From: Pseudomonas sp. B6002
Lineage (GTDB): Bacteria; Pseudomonadota; Gammaproteobacteria; Pseudomonadales; Pseudomonadaceae
Reading direction: 5' to 3'
NCBI RefSeq assembly: GCF_013385985.1
Contig: NZ_JACAOY010000004.1
Span: 399,129-463,128, forward strand
DNA: 64,000 bases
The translations under genes were made by a program, and so were the position numbers. The notes below the pieces were generated by a model, which was not told the origin of the DNA, made no database searches, and worked only from the letters and a program-made list of their open reading frames with translations. Positions 17,448 through 25,613 of the stretch are shown piece by piece. Each line of letters starts with the position of its first letter. The first letter of the stretch is position 1.

Positions 17448-17985
17448 GCAGCTTGCGCTGCAAGGTACGGCGATGCATGCCCAGGGCGCGGGCCGTAGCG
17501 GAGATGTTGCCTTCGTGCTCGGTCAACACGCGCTGGATGTGTTCCCACTGCAGGCGGTCCACCGACATCGGGTTTTCCGGCACCAGGGTGTCGAGGTCGG
17601 CGTGCTCGGAGAGCAACGCGGCCAGCACGTCATCGGCGTCGGCCGGTTTGCACAGGTAGTTGCAGGCGCCGCGCTTGATCGCCTCGACGGCCGTGGCAAT
17701 GCTGGAATAGCCGGTGAGGATCACCACGCGCATTTCCGGGTCGAGTTCCAGCAGCTTGGGCAGCAGCACCAGGCCGGAATCGCCGTCCATCTTCAGGTCA
17801 AGCGCGGCGTAGTCCGGCAGATCGGCCTGGGCAATGGTCAGGCCTTCTTCGGCGGAACCTGCGGTGCTGACGCGAAAACCGCGACGGCTCATGGCGCGCG
17901 CCATCACGCGGGTAAAGGTGGCGTCGTCATCTACCAGCAGCAGGTGCGGCAGTTCTTCGCCTTCGACTTGGATCTCGTCACTCAT
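17425..17985 (-). CDS. roxR: Redox response regulator RoxR (RegA/PrrA family)
   Basis: RoxR is the DNA-binding partner of RoxS. In Pseudomonas the pair controls terminal oxidases, including the cyanide-insensitive oxidase, and adaptation to respiratory inhibition. The 186-aa protein has a receiver domain (about 14-125) with acidic pocket VDDD, phospho-acceptor Asp in ALDLKMDGDSG near 63, Thr in LTGYSS and Lys in CKPADADD. A Fis-type helix-turn-helix closes the protein (NISATARALGMHRRTLQRKL), as in RegA. A longer frame exists upstream, but AGGAG sits ahead of the ATG at 17985. The gene overlaps the end of roxS by 8 nt. Confidence 0.95.
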   Translation of the reverse strand: MSDEIQVEGEELPHLLLVDDDATFTRVMARAMSRRGFRVSTAGSAEEGLTIAQADLPDYAALDLKMDGDSGLVLLPKLLELDPEMRVVILTGYSSIATAVEAIKRGACNYLCKPADADDVLAALLSEHADLDTLVPENPMSVDRLQWEHIQRVLTEHEGNISATARALGMHRRTLQRKLQKRPVRR

Positions 17986-19240
17986 CGATATCTCCTCGTG
18001 CGACACGGGGCAGGCGCAGCTCGGTGAGCGTGCCGCCTTCCTCATGACTATAGAGCTTCACTGAGCCGCCCGCGCGGGTCACGCTGGCCTTGCTCAAGAA
18101 CAGGCCCAGGCCGAAGCCTTTGCCCTTGGTGGTAAAGAAGGGTTTGCCGATCTGCTCGGCAATGGCCAGCGGCACACCCGCGCCGTGGTCACGAATGCTG
18201 ATGGTGACGTTTTCCGCGTCCCAGTCCAGCTGTACACCTAACCCTTCGGGGCAGGCGTCGGCAGCGTTGTTCAACAGGTTGAGCAATGCCTGGGTCAGGT
18301 CGGGCGGCGGCGCCATGCGCGGCACAGTGCCCTGCCCTAATAGATGAAAACGATAACTGGCTTCGGGGCGCATCAGGTGCCAGCGGTTCAGGGCTTCGTC
18401 GAGCCACTGGGTTACGTCTTGCATCTCCACCGCCAGGCGACGATTGGCTTCGGCGGCGCGCACCAGTTGCTGCAAGGTCTGCTTGCACTGCTTGACCTGC
18501 TCGCGCAACACGCCGAGGTCCTCTTGCAGCACAGGGTCGTGATGGTCCTGGGTCATTTCGTTGAGCAACACGCTCATGGTCGCCAGCGGCGTGCCCAGCT
18601 CATGGGCGGCACCGGCAGCCTGGGTAGCGACAGCCAGCAGTTGCTGGTCGCGCAGGCCTTCTTCACGGCGGATGGCGCGCAATTCTTCCTGGCGGCGCAG
18701 CTCTTCAGCCATGCGCGCGGCGAAGAAGGTGATGACCGCGGCAGACAGGGCAAAGCTCAGCCACATCCCGTAGATCTGCAGGTTTTCCCGGGCGATCGGG
18801 AAGGTTTGCAGTGGATAGAAGCGTGCCAGCAACAGGGTGTACAGGGTCAGGGCGATGCCCGACAGCACCACCGAATAGCGCCATGGCAAGGTCACGGCGG
18901 CGATGGTCAGCGGCACCAGGTAATAGGACACGAACGGGTTGGTGGAGCCACCGGAGAAATACAGCAACACACTGTGGATAAACAGGTCGCAGGCCAATTG
19001 CAGGGCGTATTCCAACTCGGTGACTGGCCAGGTGGTGCGCAACCGGATCGCGGTGAACACACAGAGCACGATGGAGAAACCCAGGGTCACGCCCAGTTGC
19101 AGCCAGGGCAGCGGCAGCAGGTCGAACCAATAGGCGAGCCCGACGGAACCGGCCTGTGCGGCCAGCACCAGGGTGCGGATGAACGTCAGGCGCCAGAGGT
19201 TCTGGCGGGTGGCGGAAGTCAGTTTTACGGCGGCGAGCAT
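17978..19240 (-). CDS. roxS: Redox sensor histidine kinase RoxS (RegB/PrrB family)
   Basis: RoxS is a membrane sensor kinase that reads the state of the respiratory chain and phosphorylates RoxR. The 420-aa protein has six membrane helices (about 20-178), the RegB-type ubiquinone-binding motif GGSTNPF at 97-103, the H-box AAHELGTPL with His213, a Cys at 252 in the position of the RegB redox switch, and an ATPase domain (NNAADACPEG, DHGAGVP, GKGFGLGLFL). The frame is open 66 codons further upstream, but MLAAVKLTSATRQNLWRL is the plausible N-terminus and gives a normal length. Both sensing elements known in RegB are therefore kept. Confidence 0.95.
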   Translation of the reverse strand: MLAAVKLTSATRQNLWRLTFIRTLVLAAQAGSVGLAYWFDLLPLPWLQLGVTLGFSIVLCVFTAIRLRTTWPVTELEYALQLACDLFIHSVLLYFSGGSTNPFVSYYLVPLTIAAVTLPWRYSVVLSGIALTLYTLLLARFYPLQTFPIARENLQIYGMWLSFALSAAVITFFAARMAEELRRQEELRAIRREEGLRDQQLLAVATQAAGAAHELGTPLATMSVLLNEMTQDHHDPVLQEDLGVLREQVKQCKQTLQQLVRAAEANRRLAVEMQDVTQWLDEALNRWHLMRPEASYRFHLLGQGTVPRMAPPPDLTQALLNLLNNAADACPEGLGVQLDWDAENVTISIRDHGAGVPLAIAEQIGKPFFTTKGKGFGLGLFLSKASVTRAGGSVKLYSHEEGGTLTELRLPRVARGDIDE

Positions 19241-19447
19241 GAGCTCTCCCGGTGAGCGCTGCAGGCGGATCGGCAGGAGTATAAACGAAGCAGGCGCCCT
19301 GCCACGGCCTGTGTGGCTCTTTGACGCAGGCGAGGCAAATGACCGTTCGTCGGCACCGCCACAACTTGTAGGTAATGTGTAAACCCGAAGAACCCGATGC
19401 CACCGTCTACAGTCATACCGAACACGCACAACCCCCAAGGAGCTTCC

Positions 19448-20161
19448 ATGTCTCGTTTCACTCGCAGTGCAGCCGTCATCACCCTCGGCGTCGCCACGCT
19501 TGCCAGCCTCCCTGCCCTGGCCGCCGAAGGCCTGAACTACAACCAGATTTCCCTGCGCGCCGAGGTCAGCCAGGAGGTTGCCCGCGACAAGATGATCGTG
19601 ACCCTCTACACCGAATCCCAGAACAGCGACCCGGCCAAGCTCGCCGCTGAAATCACCAGCACCATGAACAAGGCCCTCGGTGAAGCCCGCGAAGTCAAAG
19701 GCGTGACCCTGCGCCAGGGCAGTCGCAACAGCTACCCGATCTACGACAACAAGAATCAGAAGATCACCGGCTGGCGCGAGCGTGCCGAACTGCGCCTGGA
19801 AAGCGCGGACTTCCCGGCACTGTCCAAGCTCACCGGCGAGCTGCTGAACACCCTAAAAATGGAAAACATGGACTTCGCCATCGCCGACGCCACGCGCAAG
19901 GCCAGCGAAGATGCCCTGCTCAAGGACGCCGTCGCCGCCTTCAAGGCCCGCGCGCAACTGGCCACCGACGCGCTCGGCGGCAAGGGCTACAAGATCGTCA
20001 ACCTGAACTTCAACACCAATGGTTACCCGATGCCCTATGCGCGCAATGGCGGGATGATGATGAAAGCCGCCATGGCCGATTCGGCGCCGACGCCTGAAGT
20101 GGAGGCTGGTACCAGCCAGGTCAGCATGAGCGCTGATGGCGTGATTGAAGTCTTGCAATAA
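19448..20161 (+). CDS. Periplasmic SIMPL-domain (DUF541) protein
   Basis: This 237-aa protein has a signal peptide (cleavage after about residue 26, ALAAEG) and one SIMPL/DUF541 domain of the YggE type. YggE in E. coli is linked to oxidative-stress resistance, and some members form periplasmic ring assemblies; the biochemical role is unknown. AAGGAG ahead of the ATG at 19448 fixes the start against a longer open frame. It is divergent from roxSR with a 207-nt gap, so it could be a RoxR target. That is inference from position only. Confidence 0.85.
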   Translation: MSRFTRSAAVITLGVATLASLPALAAEGLNYNQISLRAEVSQEVARDKMIVTLYTESQNSDPAKLAAEITSTMNKALGEAREVKGVTLRQGSRNSYPIYDNKNQKITGWRERAELRLESADFPALSKLTGELLNTLKMENMDFAIADATRKASEDALLKDAVAAFKARAQLATDALGGKGYKIVNLNFNTNGYPMPYARNGGMMMKAAMADSAPTPEVEAGTSQVSMSADGVIEVLQ

Positions 20162-20180
20162 CCCGCATGTTCGACGGTGA

Positions 20181-20216
20181 AAAAGGCGCAGCCCGCGTAG
20201 GGTAGCGCCTTTTTTT
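20181..20216 (+). terminator. Rho-independent terminator after the SIMPL gene
   Basis: A stem AAAAGGCGC/GCGCCTTTT is followed by seven T, 20 nt past the stop. Confidence 0.8.
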
Positions 20217-20354
20217 GAGCAGCATTTCGACCTAATCACGTAATACTTGGCAGCATATGGGATGGAATCAACCATCCGGTTTTCGCGACACACACAACGG
20301 CGCAGCCACAGGGAGTGCTGCATAGACGTTGTTTATTTCACGAGAACCAGTTTT

Positions 20355-23300
20355 ATGCTTATCCCTCCCCACTACACAGCGGTCATCCCACCGCACGCTC
20401 CCGACGGGTTACCCCATCAACCGGCTACGGTAACGGCGCCAACAAACGGGGCCGGCCCCGGTTCATCTCCCCATGAGACAGCCCTGCTCAACGCCTACCT
20501 AAAAGCGGTGCAAAACAAAGCACAGAGCAACACGCCCGGACTGATCACCGTTCCTGCACAGAGTGCGCTTGGGCAATGGCTGGATCTGTATCGGGCCCAA
20601 GTGGAACATCCGGTGGTTCAAAGCTGGTTGCGCGATCAAAAGATCGGGCCATTCACCACGCTTTCTATCGACCCGTTCAACGGCACGCTGTCGGTCGAGG
20701 AAGACGGAAAAACCAGAACCTTTACCCTCTCGGACACGTCGGGCTGGGGTCAGGTGTCAGGCCCACTGCTGGCCGCTGCAAAAGTGATTGCGCCCGAAAA
20801 CAGAGGCCCTTTGCGCGTGAAGCTCGAAGAGGGTTTAACTCGGGTCAGCGCGAAGGTAGTTGCCAACTTCCAGGGTATACCGCTGCCTAAAAACCAATCC
20901 GAGGCCAATGAGCAAATCAGGCATCTGCAGTTGCAGAACGCCTTCGATCCCATTTCACCCAATGACCACGCGCGCCCGGCCGGTAGCCGCTCGACTCACG
21001 CACTGGCTGTGCAAAGACAAGAGGCCGCCAAGTTCTACATCGGCGCCCCCCAGACCCTGGAATACAAGCGCCTGGCAGTCAATGTTGCCACCCAACTGCC
21101 CAAAACCCGCGAAGAAGCCAAGAAATGGGCGGAAAAGCTAATTTTCCAACTGACTGGCAAGCACGTCGATGCGGACACGATCTATCTGAACCGTTTCAAG
21201 ACCGCCAACACGCCCCTGAGCGAAAGCACGGCCACGGTGACCGGCTGGGAGCACCCCGGTGAAGAGCCTTACTCTTCGCTGCGCCTGCCCGATGCCCTGC
21301 TGAAAAACTTTAACGAGCACGACGGAGTGCCGGGCAACCTCGACCTGGACGCCGGTTTATACCTGGATGGCCCCGGTCAAAGCACGAAAGGGGGGTACGG
21401 TGCTCACAACCAGTTCCCTCTGGCGCCATCTGCCCTCATGCACGCGAGCTGGAAAACCGACTTCCAGGCAGAGATGACCCAGAAAATCGATCATTTCTGG
21501 AGCACTCAATCCGAGAATTACGAAGTCGCAATCAAGGGCGAATTCGTTTACCAGGCCCGCAAGCAACTCAAGGCCAACGAAGCCAGGTCGCCCGCCGAAC
21601 GAGCCCTGCAAGCTCCCGAGCATAAATTCACCCGCGAAGACTACCGCCTGGTGATGGGCGCCGCGTCCAATCTGCCACTCGATGAGCATGCGCCGCTCAC
21701 TATCGAGCAACTCAAGGCCAGCAATCCCGACAAAGGCACCGCCCAGGCACATGCCTTCAACATCCATGGTTTCACCTCCAGCGACATAGTGCGATTCAGC
21801 GCTGCTGACGGCCGCCAAGTACTGTCCATGCCCGGCGCCGAGCCCGCTTTTTTGAGGTTTGACTCCCTGGAAAAACTGAATCAATGGGTCGTGGACCAAA
21901 CCAAAGACCCCAAGAAGCGCGAAGACTTGCTCTCCCACTTCCCGCTGATTTATCGCCAGGACCATGAGGCCAGCTTTGGCGCGCGCGCGGCCAAAGTGCT
22001 CATGCCCATCCTGTGGTTTACCCACGTTGGTGAGAAAACCGAGGGCCTGAGTACGCTGTTCGACAAAATGTCTACCGGAAAGCTGAAGGATCCGGCGATC
22101 AACGACAGCCACTCGAAAATCGAAGGCGACGTGTTCCACACCGTCACGACCAGCACCAAAGAGCGTATGAAAAGCGACGCCGACACGGTGATCAAGTCCA
22201 ACAGCGAGGTGATCAGGGACACCTGGCTGAACGACATTACTGTGGCGGCGGGCCTGCTGGCCAAACTTGCGCCCATCGCTGCGCCGGTAGCGGCTGTAGC
22301 CGTCGTCACCGGGTTGACCGAGTTTGTACTGGGCGCGGAAAAAGCATCGTCCGGCGACACCGAGGCCGAACGCAAGGACGGAGCATCCAAAGCATTTGAT
22401 GGTCTGCTGAACACGCTGTTCTCGGTTGGGGCCAGCGCACGCGTGGAGGACCCTTTTGAATTACCGGAGGAGAACCCGGGCGCCCCTGCCCCAGGCGAAT
22501 CGCCTCAAATAGACACTGCGCAGACAAGAGGCCCCAAGGCGCTTCCCGAGGTAAACCGGTTACAGCCCAGCCAGGCGGGCAACATCAGCGAATACGCGGT
22601 GCCCGACGGCGAAAGTCTCATTGAAAACGGCACACGCAATGGCAAAGGCATCTATCAAGTCAAAGATGATGTATCAGGAAAGGACCATTGGTTTATTCGC
22701 TATACCGATACCACCGGCGTTCGCCAGGTATTCGAGATCAAAGGCGACTTCAAGCTGAGCAATGATTATGTGCAGATCATCAACCGTGATACGGGTAAGC
22801 CGGTGATGACCGTACATGCCACGGCCAATGGCGAGTGGGCGCGCGGTCTCGGACCGGGCGGAAAATGGCCATGGTCGCGCCCCTCGACATCGCCTGGAGA
22901 AACTGCCAAACCAGCGCCAAAAATTTCCGACGCATTTGTTGATTTGGAAGGCAAAAAAATCGACGGCGCTGACCAACTCGATGAGTTCCTGTCCGTGGAC
23001 GACCGCGCCAGCTACGAGTACTCCATACGCAATATCGAAGAGAACGGCGTCATAAAGACCAAGCTCGGTATTTCATGGGACTTGGCAGAGGACAACTTCG
23101 AAGTCGGCCTGACAGAAGCTGCCGGCCCCTCGGACTTCAGCTCGAGCCAATACTCGGAACAATTCACCAAGGACCTGTCCCGCTTCAATTATTCCGTTGT
23201 TGTGAAGGACGGCGCGAATGAAACGCGCACCGTACTCAAGAGCACCGCCGAAGATGGCCTGAAAAAAACAGAGGAAAGACTTCGCCAGTTTGAAGCACTG

Positions 23301-23663
23301 GTTCCTGATCCAATGCTGCGGGCACGTATTTCCGAAGTGGCTCACCAAGGCTCTCTGGCGCCGGCCTCGAACTACCTGAACCAGGACTCAAGCGGGTTGA
23401 AGGACGGATTCTACCTGGGCGGCAAAGACACAGAGATCACCATCGAATACGACACCCAGACGAAGCGCGCCAAGGTTCATTTTGTGAGCACGAACACTAT
23501 CAGCCAACCAGACGCTGAGCGTTACAAAATCCCGGGAGTTGAGATCACCACCAAACGGACCTTCACCATCACCGAAAGCAACGAGATCTACGACGTCGAC
23601 AATACTTACGTAATCGATAAACACGCGCCGTCCAACATTGAACTCACACTCGTGGTGAAATGA
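20355..23663 (+). CDS. Dermonecrotic-toxin-like large protein with an unassigned C-terminal domain
   Basis: This 1102-aa protein is a paralogue of the one at 14756 in its core but not in its end. It starts MLIPPHYTAV (compare MQIAPHQHV), has the core segment KIDHFWSTQSENYEV at 377 and DYRLVMGAASNLPLDEH, and a long hydrophobic stretch at about 625-665 (LLAKLAPIAAPVAAVAVV). The shared module at about 755-827 includes WFIRYTDTTGVRQVFEI. Residues about 835-1102 are unlike the ART-like end of the first protein. They are beta-rich and acidic, with no motif I recognise. A longer open frame upstream lacks a ribosome site, so I start at 20355, matching the paralogue. No signal peptide and no immunity-like ORF follow. 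A terminator lies just after the stop. I infer a secreted effector or toxin. Confidence 0.65.
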   Translation: MLIPPHYTAVIPPHAPDGLPHQPATVTAPTNGAGPGSSPHETALLNAYLKAVQNKAQSNTPGLITVPAQSALGQWLDLYRAQVEHPVVQSWLRDQKIGPFTTLSIDPFNGTLSVEEDGKTRTFTLSDTSGWGQVSGPLLAAAKVIAPENRGPLRVKLEEGLTRVSAKVVANFQGIPLPKNQSEANEQIRHLQLQNAFDPISPNDHARPAGSRSTHALAVQRQEAAKFYIGAPQTLEYKRLAVNVATQLPKTREEAKKWAEKLIFQLTGKHVDADTIYLNRFKTANTPLSESTATVTGWEHPGEEPYSSLRLPDALLKNFNEHDGVPGNLDLDAGLYLDGPGQSTKGGYGAHNQFPLAPSALMHASWKTDFQAEMTQKIDHFWSTQSENYEVAIKGEFVYQARKQLKANEARSPAERALQAPEHKFTREDYRLVMGAASNLPLDEHAPLTIEQLKASNPDKGTAQAHAFNIHGFTSSDIVRFSAADGRQVLSMPGAEPAFLRFDSLEKLNQWVVDQTKDPKKREDLLSHFPLIYRQDHEASFGARAAKVLMPILWFTHVGEKTEGLSTLFDKMSTGKLKDPAINDSHSKIEGDVFHTVTTSTKERMKSDADTVIKSNSEVIRDTWLNDITVAAGLLAKLAPIAAPVAAVAVVTGLTEFVLGAEKASSGDTEAERKDGASKAFDGLLNTLFSVGASARVEDPFELPEENPGAPAPGESPQIDTAQTRGPKALPEVNRLQPSQAGNISEYAVPDGESLIENGTRNGKGIYQVKDDVSGKDHWFIRYTDTTGVRQVFEIKGDFKLSNDYVQIINRDTGKPVMTVHATANGEWARGLGPGGKWPWSRPSTSPGETAKPAPKISDAFVDLEGKKIDGADQLDEFLSVDDRASYEYSIRNIEENGVIKTKLGISWDLAEDNFEVGLTEAAGPSDFSSSQYSEQFTKDLSRFNYSVVVKDGANETRTVLKSTAEDGLKKTEERLRQFEALVPDPMLRARISEVAHQGSLAPASNYLNQDSSGLKDGFYLGGKDTEITIEYDTQTKRAKVHFVSTNTISQPDAERYKIPGVEITTKRTFTITESNEIYDVDNTYVIDKHAPSNIELTLVVK

Positions 23664-23681
23664 TCATTTAAACATCCCCCT

Positions 23682-23716
23682 GAACGGCGGTACCCTCGGT
23701 TCCGCCGTTTTCGTTT
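23682..23716 (+). terminator. Rho-independent terminator after the second toxin-like gene
   Basis: A stem AACGGCGG/CCGCCGTT with an 11-nt loop is followed by a broken T run (TTTTCGTTT). It separates the toxin-like gene from the peptide-transport locus. Confidence 0.7.
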
Positions 23717-23753
23717 GGGCGGCTTTTATATGCCTGCCACTTCAGGGGTCTCC

Positions 23754-25355
23754 ATGGAAAGAATCGCCTTCAAACCGCTCCTCCTGGCTGCAGGCCTGCT
23801 GGCTTTTATGCCGATGGCTCACGCGGCCACTACCCTGGTTTATTGTTCCGAAGCCAGCCCTGCCGGTTTCGACCCCAGCCAGTACACCAGCGGCACCGAT
23901 TTTGATGCGTCCGCCGAAACCGTGTTCAACCGCCTGACTCAGTTCAAGCGCGGCGGTACCGAAGTCGAACCTGGCCTGGCGACGAGCTGGGACATTTCCA
24001 AAGACGGCCTGACCTACACCTTCCACCTGCGCGATGGCGTCAAGTTCCACACCACCGATTTCTTCACCCCTACCCGCGACTTCAACGCGGATGATGTGTT
24101 GTTTACCTTCAACCGCCTGCTGGACGCCGAGAGTCCGTTCCGCAAGGCGTACCCGTCCGAGTCGCCGTACTTCACCGACATGGGCTTGAACACCACGATC
24201 AAGAACGTCGAAAAACTCGACGACCACACCGTGCGTTTCAACCTGAACAACGTCGATGCGTCGTTCGTGCAGAACCTGGCCATGAGTTTCGCCTCGGTGC
24301 AGTCGGCCGAGTACGCAGCGCAGCTATTAAAGGAAGGCAAGGCCGAAGACATCAACCAGAAACCCGTCGGCACCGGGCCGTTCGTGTTCAAGCGTTACCA
24401 GAAAGACTCGCAGATTCGCTACGCGGCCAATAAACAGTATTGGAAGCCCGAGGACGTGAAGCTCGACAACCTGGTGTTCGCCATCACCCCGGACGCCGCC
24501 GCACGCCTGCAGAAACTCAAGGCCGGCGAATGCCAGGTCAGTGGCTACCCGCGTCCCTCCGACATTGAAGTGATGAAACAGGACCCGAACCTGCGCGTGC
24601 TGCAACAGGCCGGTTTCAACCTGGGCTTCCTCGCCTACAACGTGACCCATCCACCACTGGACCAACTCAAGGTCCGCCAGGCCCTGGACATGGCGATCGA
24701 CAAGCCGGCGATCATCAAGGCCGTGTACCAGAGTGCCGGACAATTGGCGCAGAACGCCCTGCCTCCGGCGCAGTGGTCTTATGACCTCACCATCAAGGAC
24801 GCGCCCTACGACCCGACCAAGGCGCGGGCGCTACTAAAAGAAGCAGGGGTTGCACCGGGTACCACCATCAACCTCTGGGCGATGACCGTACAACGCGCCT
24901 CCAATCCGAACGCGCGGATGTCGGCACAAATGATCCAGCAGGATTGGGAGAAGGTCGGGATCAAAGCCAACATCGTCAGCTATGAGTGGGGCGAATACAT
25001 CAAGCGCGCCAAAAATGGCGAGCACGATGCAATGATTTATGGCTGGACCGGTGACAATGGCGACCCCGATAACTGGCTCGGCGTGCTCTACAGTTGTGCC
25101 GCGGTCAAGGGCAGCAACTACGCCAAATGGTGTAACCCGGCCTACGACAAACTGGTGCAGCAGGCCAAGGTCAGCAACGACCGCGACCAGCGCATTAAGT
25201 GGTATCAACAGGCGCAAAAAATCCTTAAGGAACAAGTACCTATAACGCCTATTGCAAACTCGACGGTTTTCCAGCCACTTCGCAAGGAAGTGCGCGACTT
25301 CAAGATCAGCCCGTTTGGCCTGACGCCCTTCTACGGCGTGAGTCTAGATAAGTAA
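23754..25355 (+). CDS. dppA1: Di/oligopeptide ABC transporter substrate-binding protein (first of four)
   Basis: This 533-aa periplasmic binding protein belongs to the DppA/OppA cluster C family. The signal peptide is residues 1-24 (HAATT), followed by CSEASPAGFDPSQYTSGTDF and the pocket segment IYGWTGDNGDPDNWLG. The start at 23754 is chosen from an AGGGG site 6 nt upstream and a normal signal peptide; the frame is open 13 codons further. It has its own terminator and is closest in sequence to the next gene. The symbol follows the PAO1 order dppA1-dppA2-dppA3-porin-dppA4 as I recall it. Peptide specificity is not readable. Confidence 0.9.
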   Translation: MERIAFKPLLLAAGLLAFMPMAHAATTLVYCSEASPAGFDPSQYTSGTDFDASAETVFNRLTQFKRGGTEVEPGLATSWDISKDGLTYTFHLRDGVKFHTTDFFTPTRDFNADDVLFTFNRLLDAESPFRKAYPSESPYFTDMGLNTTIKNVEKLDDHTVRFNLNNVDASFVQNLAMSFASVQSAEYAAQLLKEGKAEDINQKPVGTGPFVFKRYQKDSQIRYAANKQYWKPEDVKLDNLVFAITPDAAARLQKLKAGECQVSGYPRPSDIEVMKQDPNLRVLQQAGFNLGFLAYNVTHPPLDQLKVRQALDMAIDKPAIIKAVYQSAGQLAQNALPPAQWSYDLTIKDAPYDPTKARALLKEAGVAPGTTINLWAMTVQRASNPNARMSAQMIQQDWEKVGIKANIVSYEWGEYIKRAKNGEHDAMIYGWTGDNGDPDNWLGVLYSCAAVKGSNYAKWCNPAYDKLVQQAKVSNDRDQRIKWYQQAQKILKEQVPITPIANSTVFQPLRKEVRDFKISPFGLTPFYGVSLDK

Positions 25356-25365
25356 CAGCAACGCC

Positions 25366-25403
25366 CCAACCGAGTGCGCTAGACGCCTCGGTTGGTCTTT
25401 TTT
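25366..25403 (+). terminator. Rho-independent terminator of dppA1
   Basis: A stem CCAACCGAG/CTCGGTTGG with a 12-nt loop is followed by TCTTTTTT. Confidence 0.85.
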
Positions 25404-25441
25404 GGTGCGCCTCGTGCACCGAAAAAAACCTCTATATATAT

Positions 25442-25469
25442 GCATTTATGTACAAACTTTCATAAATGC
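25442..25469. promoter_or_regulatory. Inverted repeat upstream of dppA2
   Basis: Perfect 9-bp arms GCATTTATG/CATAAATGC are separated by 10 bases in an AT-rich stretch 145 nt before dppA2. A second palindrome, GTACG-TT-CGTAC, follows at about 25480-25491. This may be an operator pair or part of the dppA2 promoter. Confidence 0.4.
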
Positions 25470-25613
25470 GACATTCCTGTACGTTCGTACCACACTTTCA
25501 TCCCTGCAAGGGTTCAGCATCTTGCATTGGGTATGGCCCCTGCATAAGTATCCGCAGGTCGACTCACGAGGTCGCCCTCACTACCAAAAATGACAACAAA
25601 TCATGAGGCCAAC

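Noticed and set aside
20247-20354. N-terminal extension of the second toxin-like protein
   Set aside because: The extra 36 residues have no ribosome site and no counterpart in the paralogue, which starts with the same M-x-I-x-P pattern.
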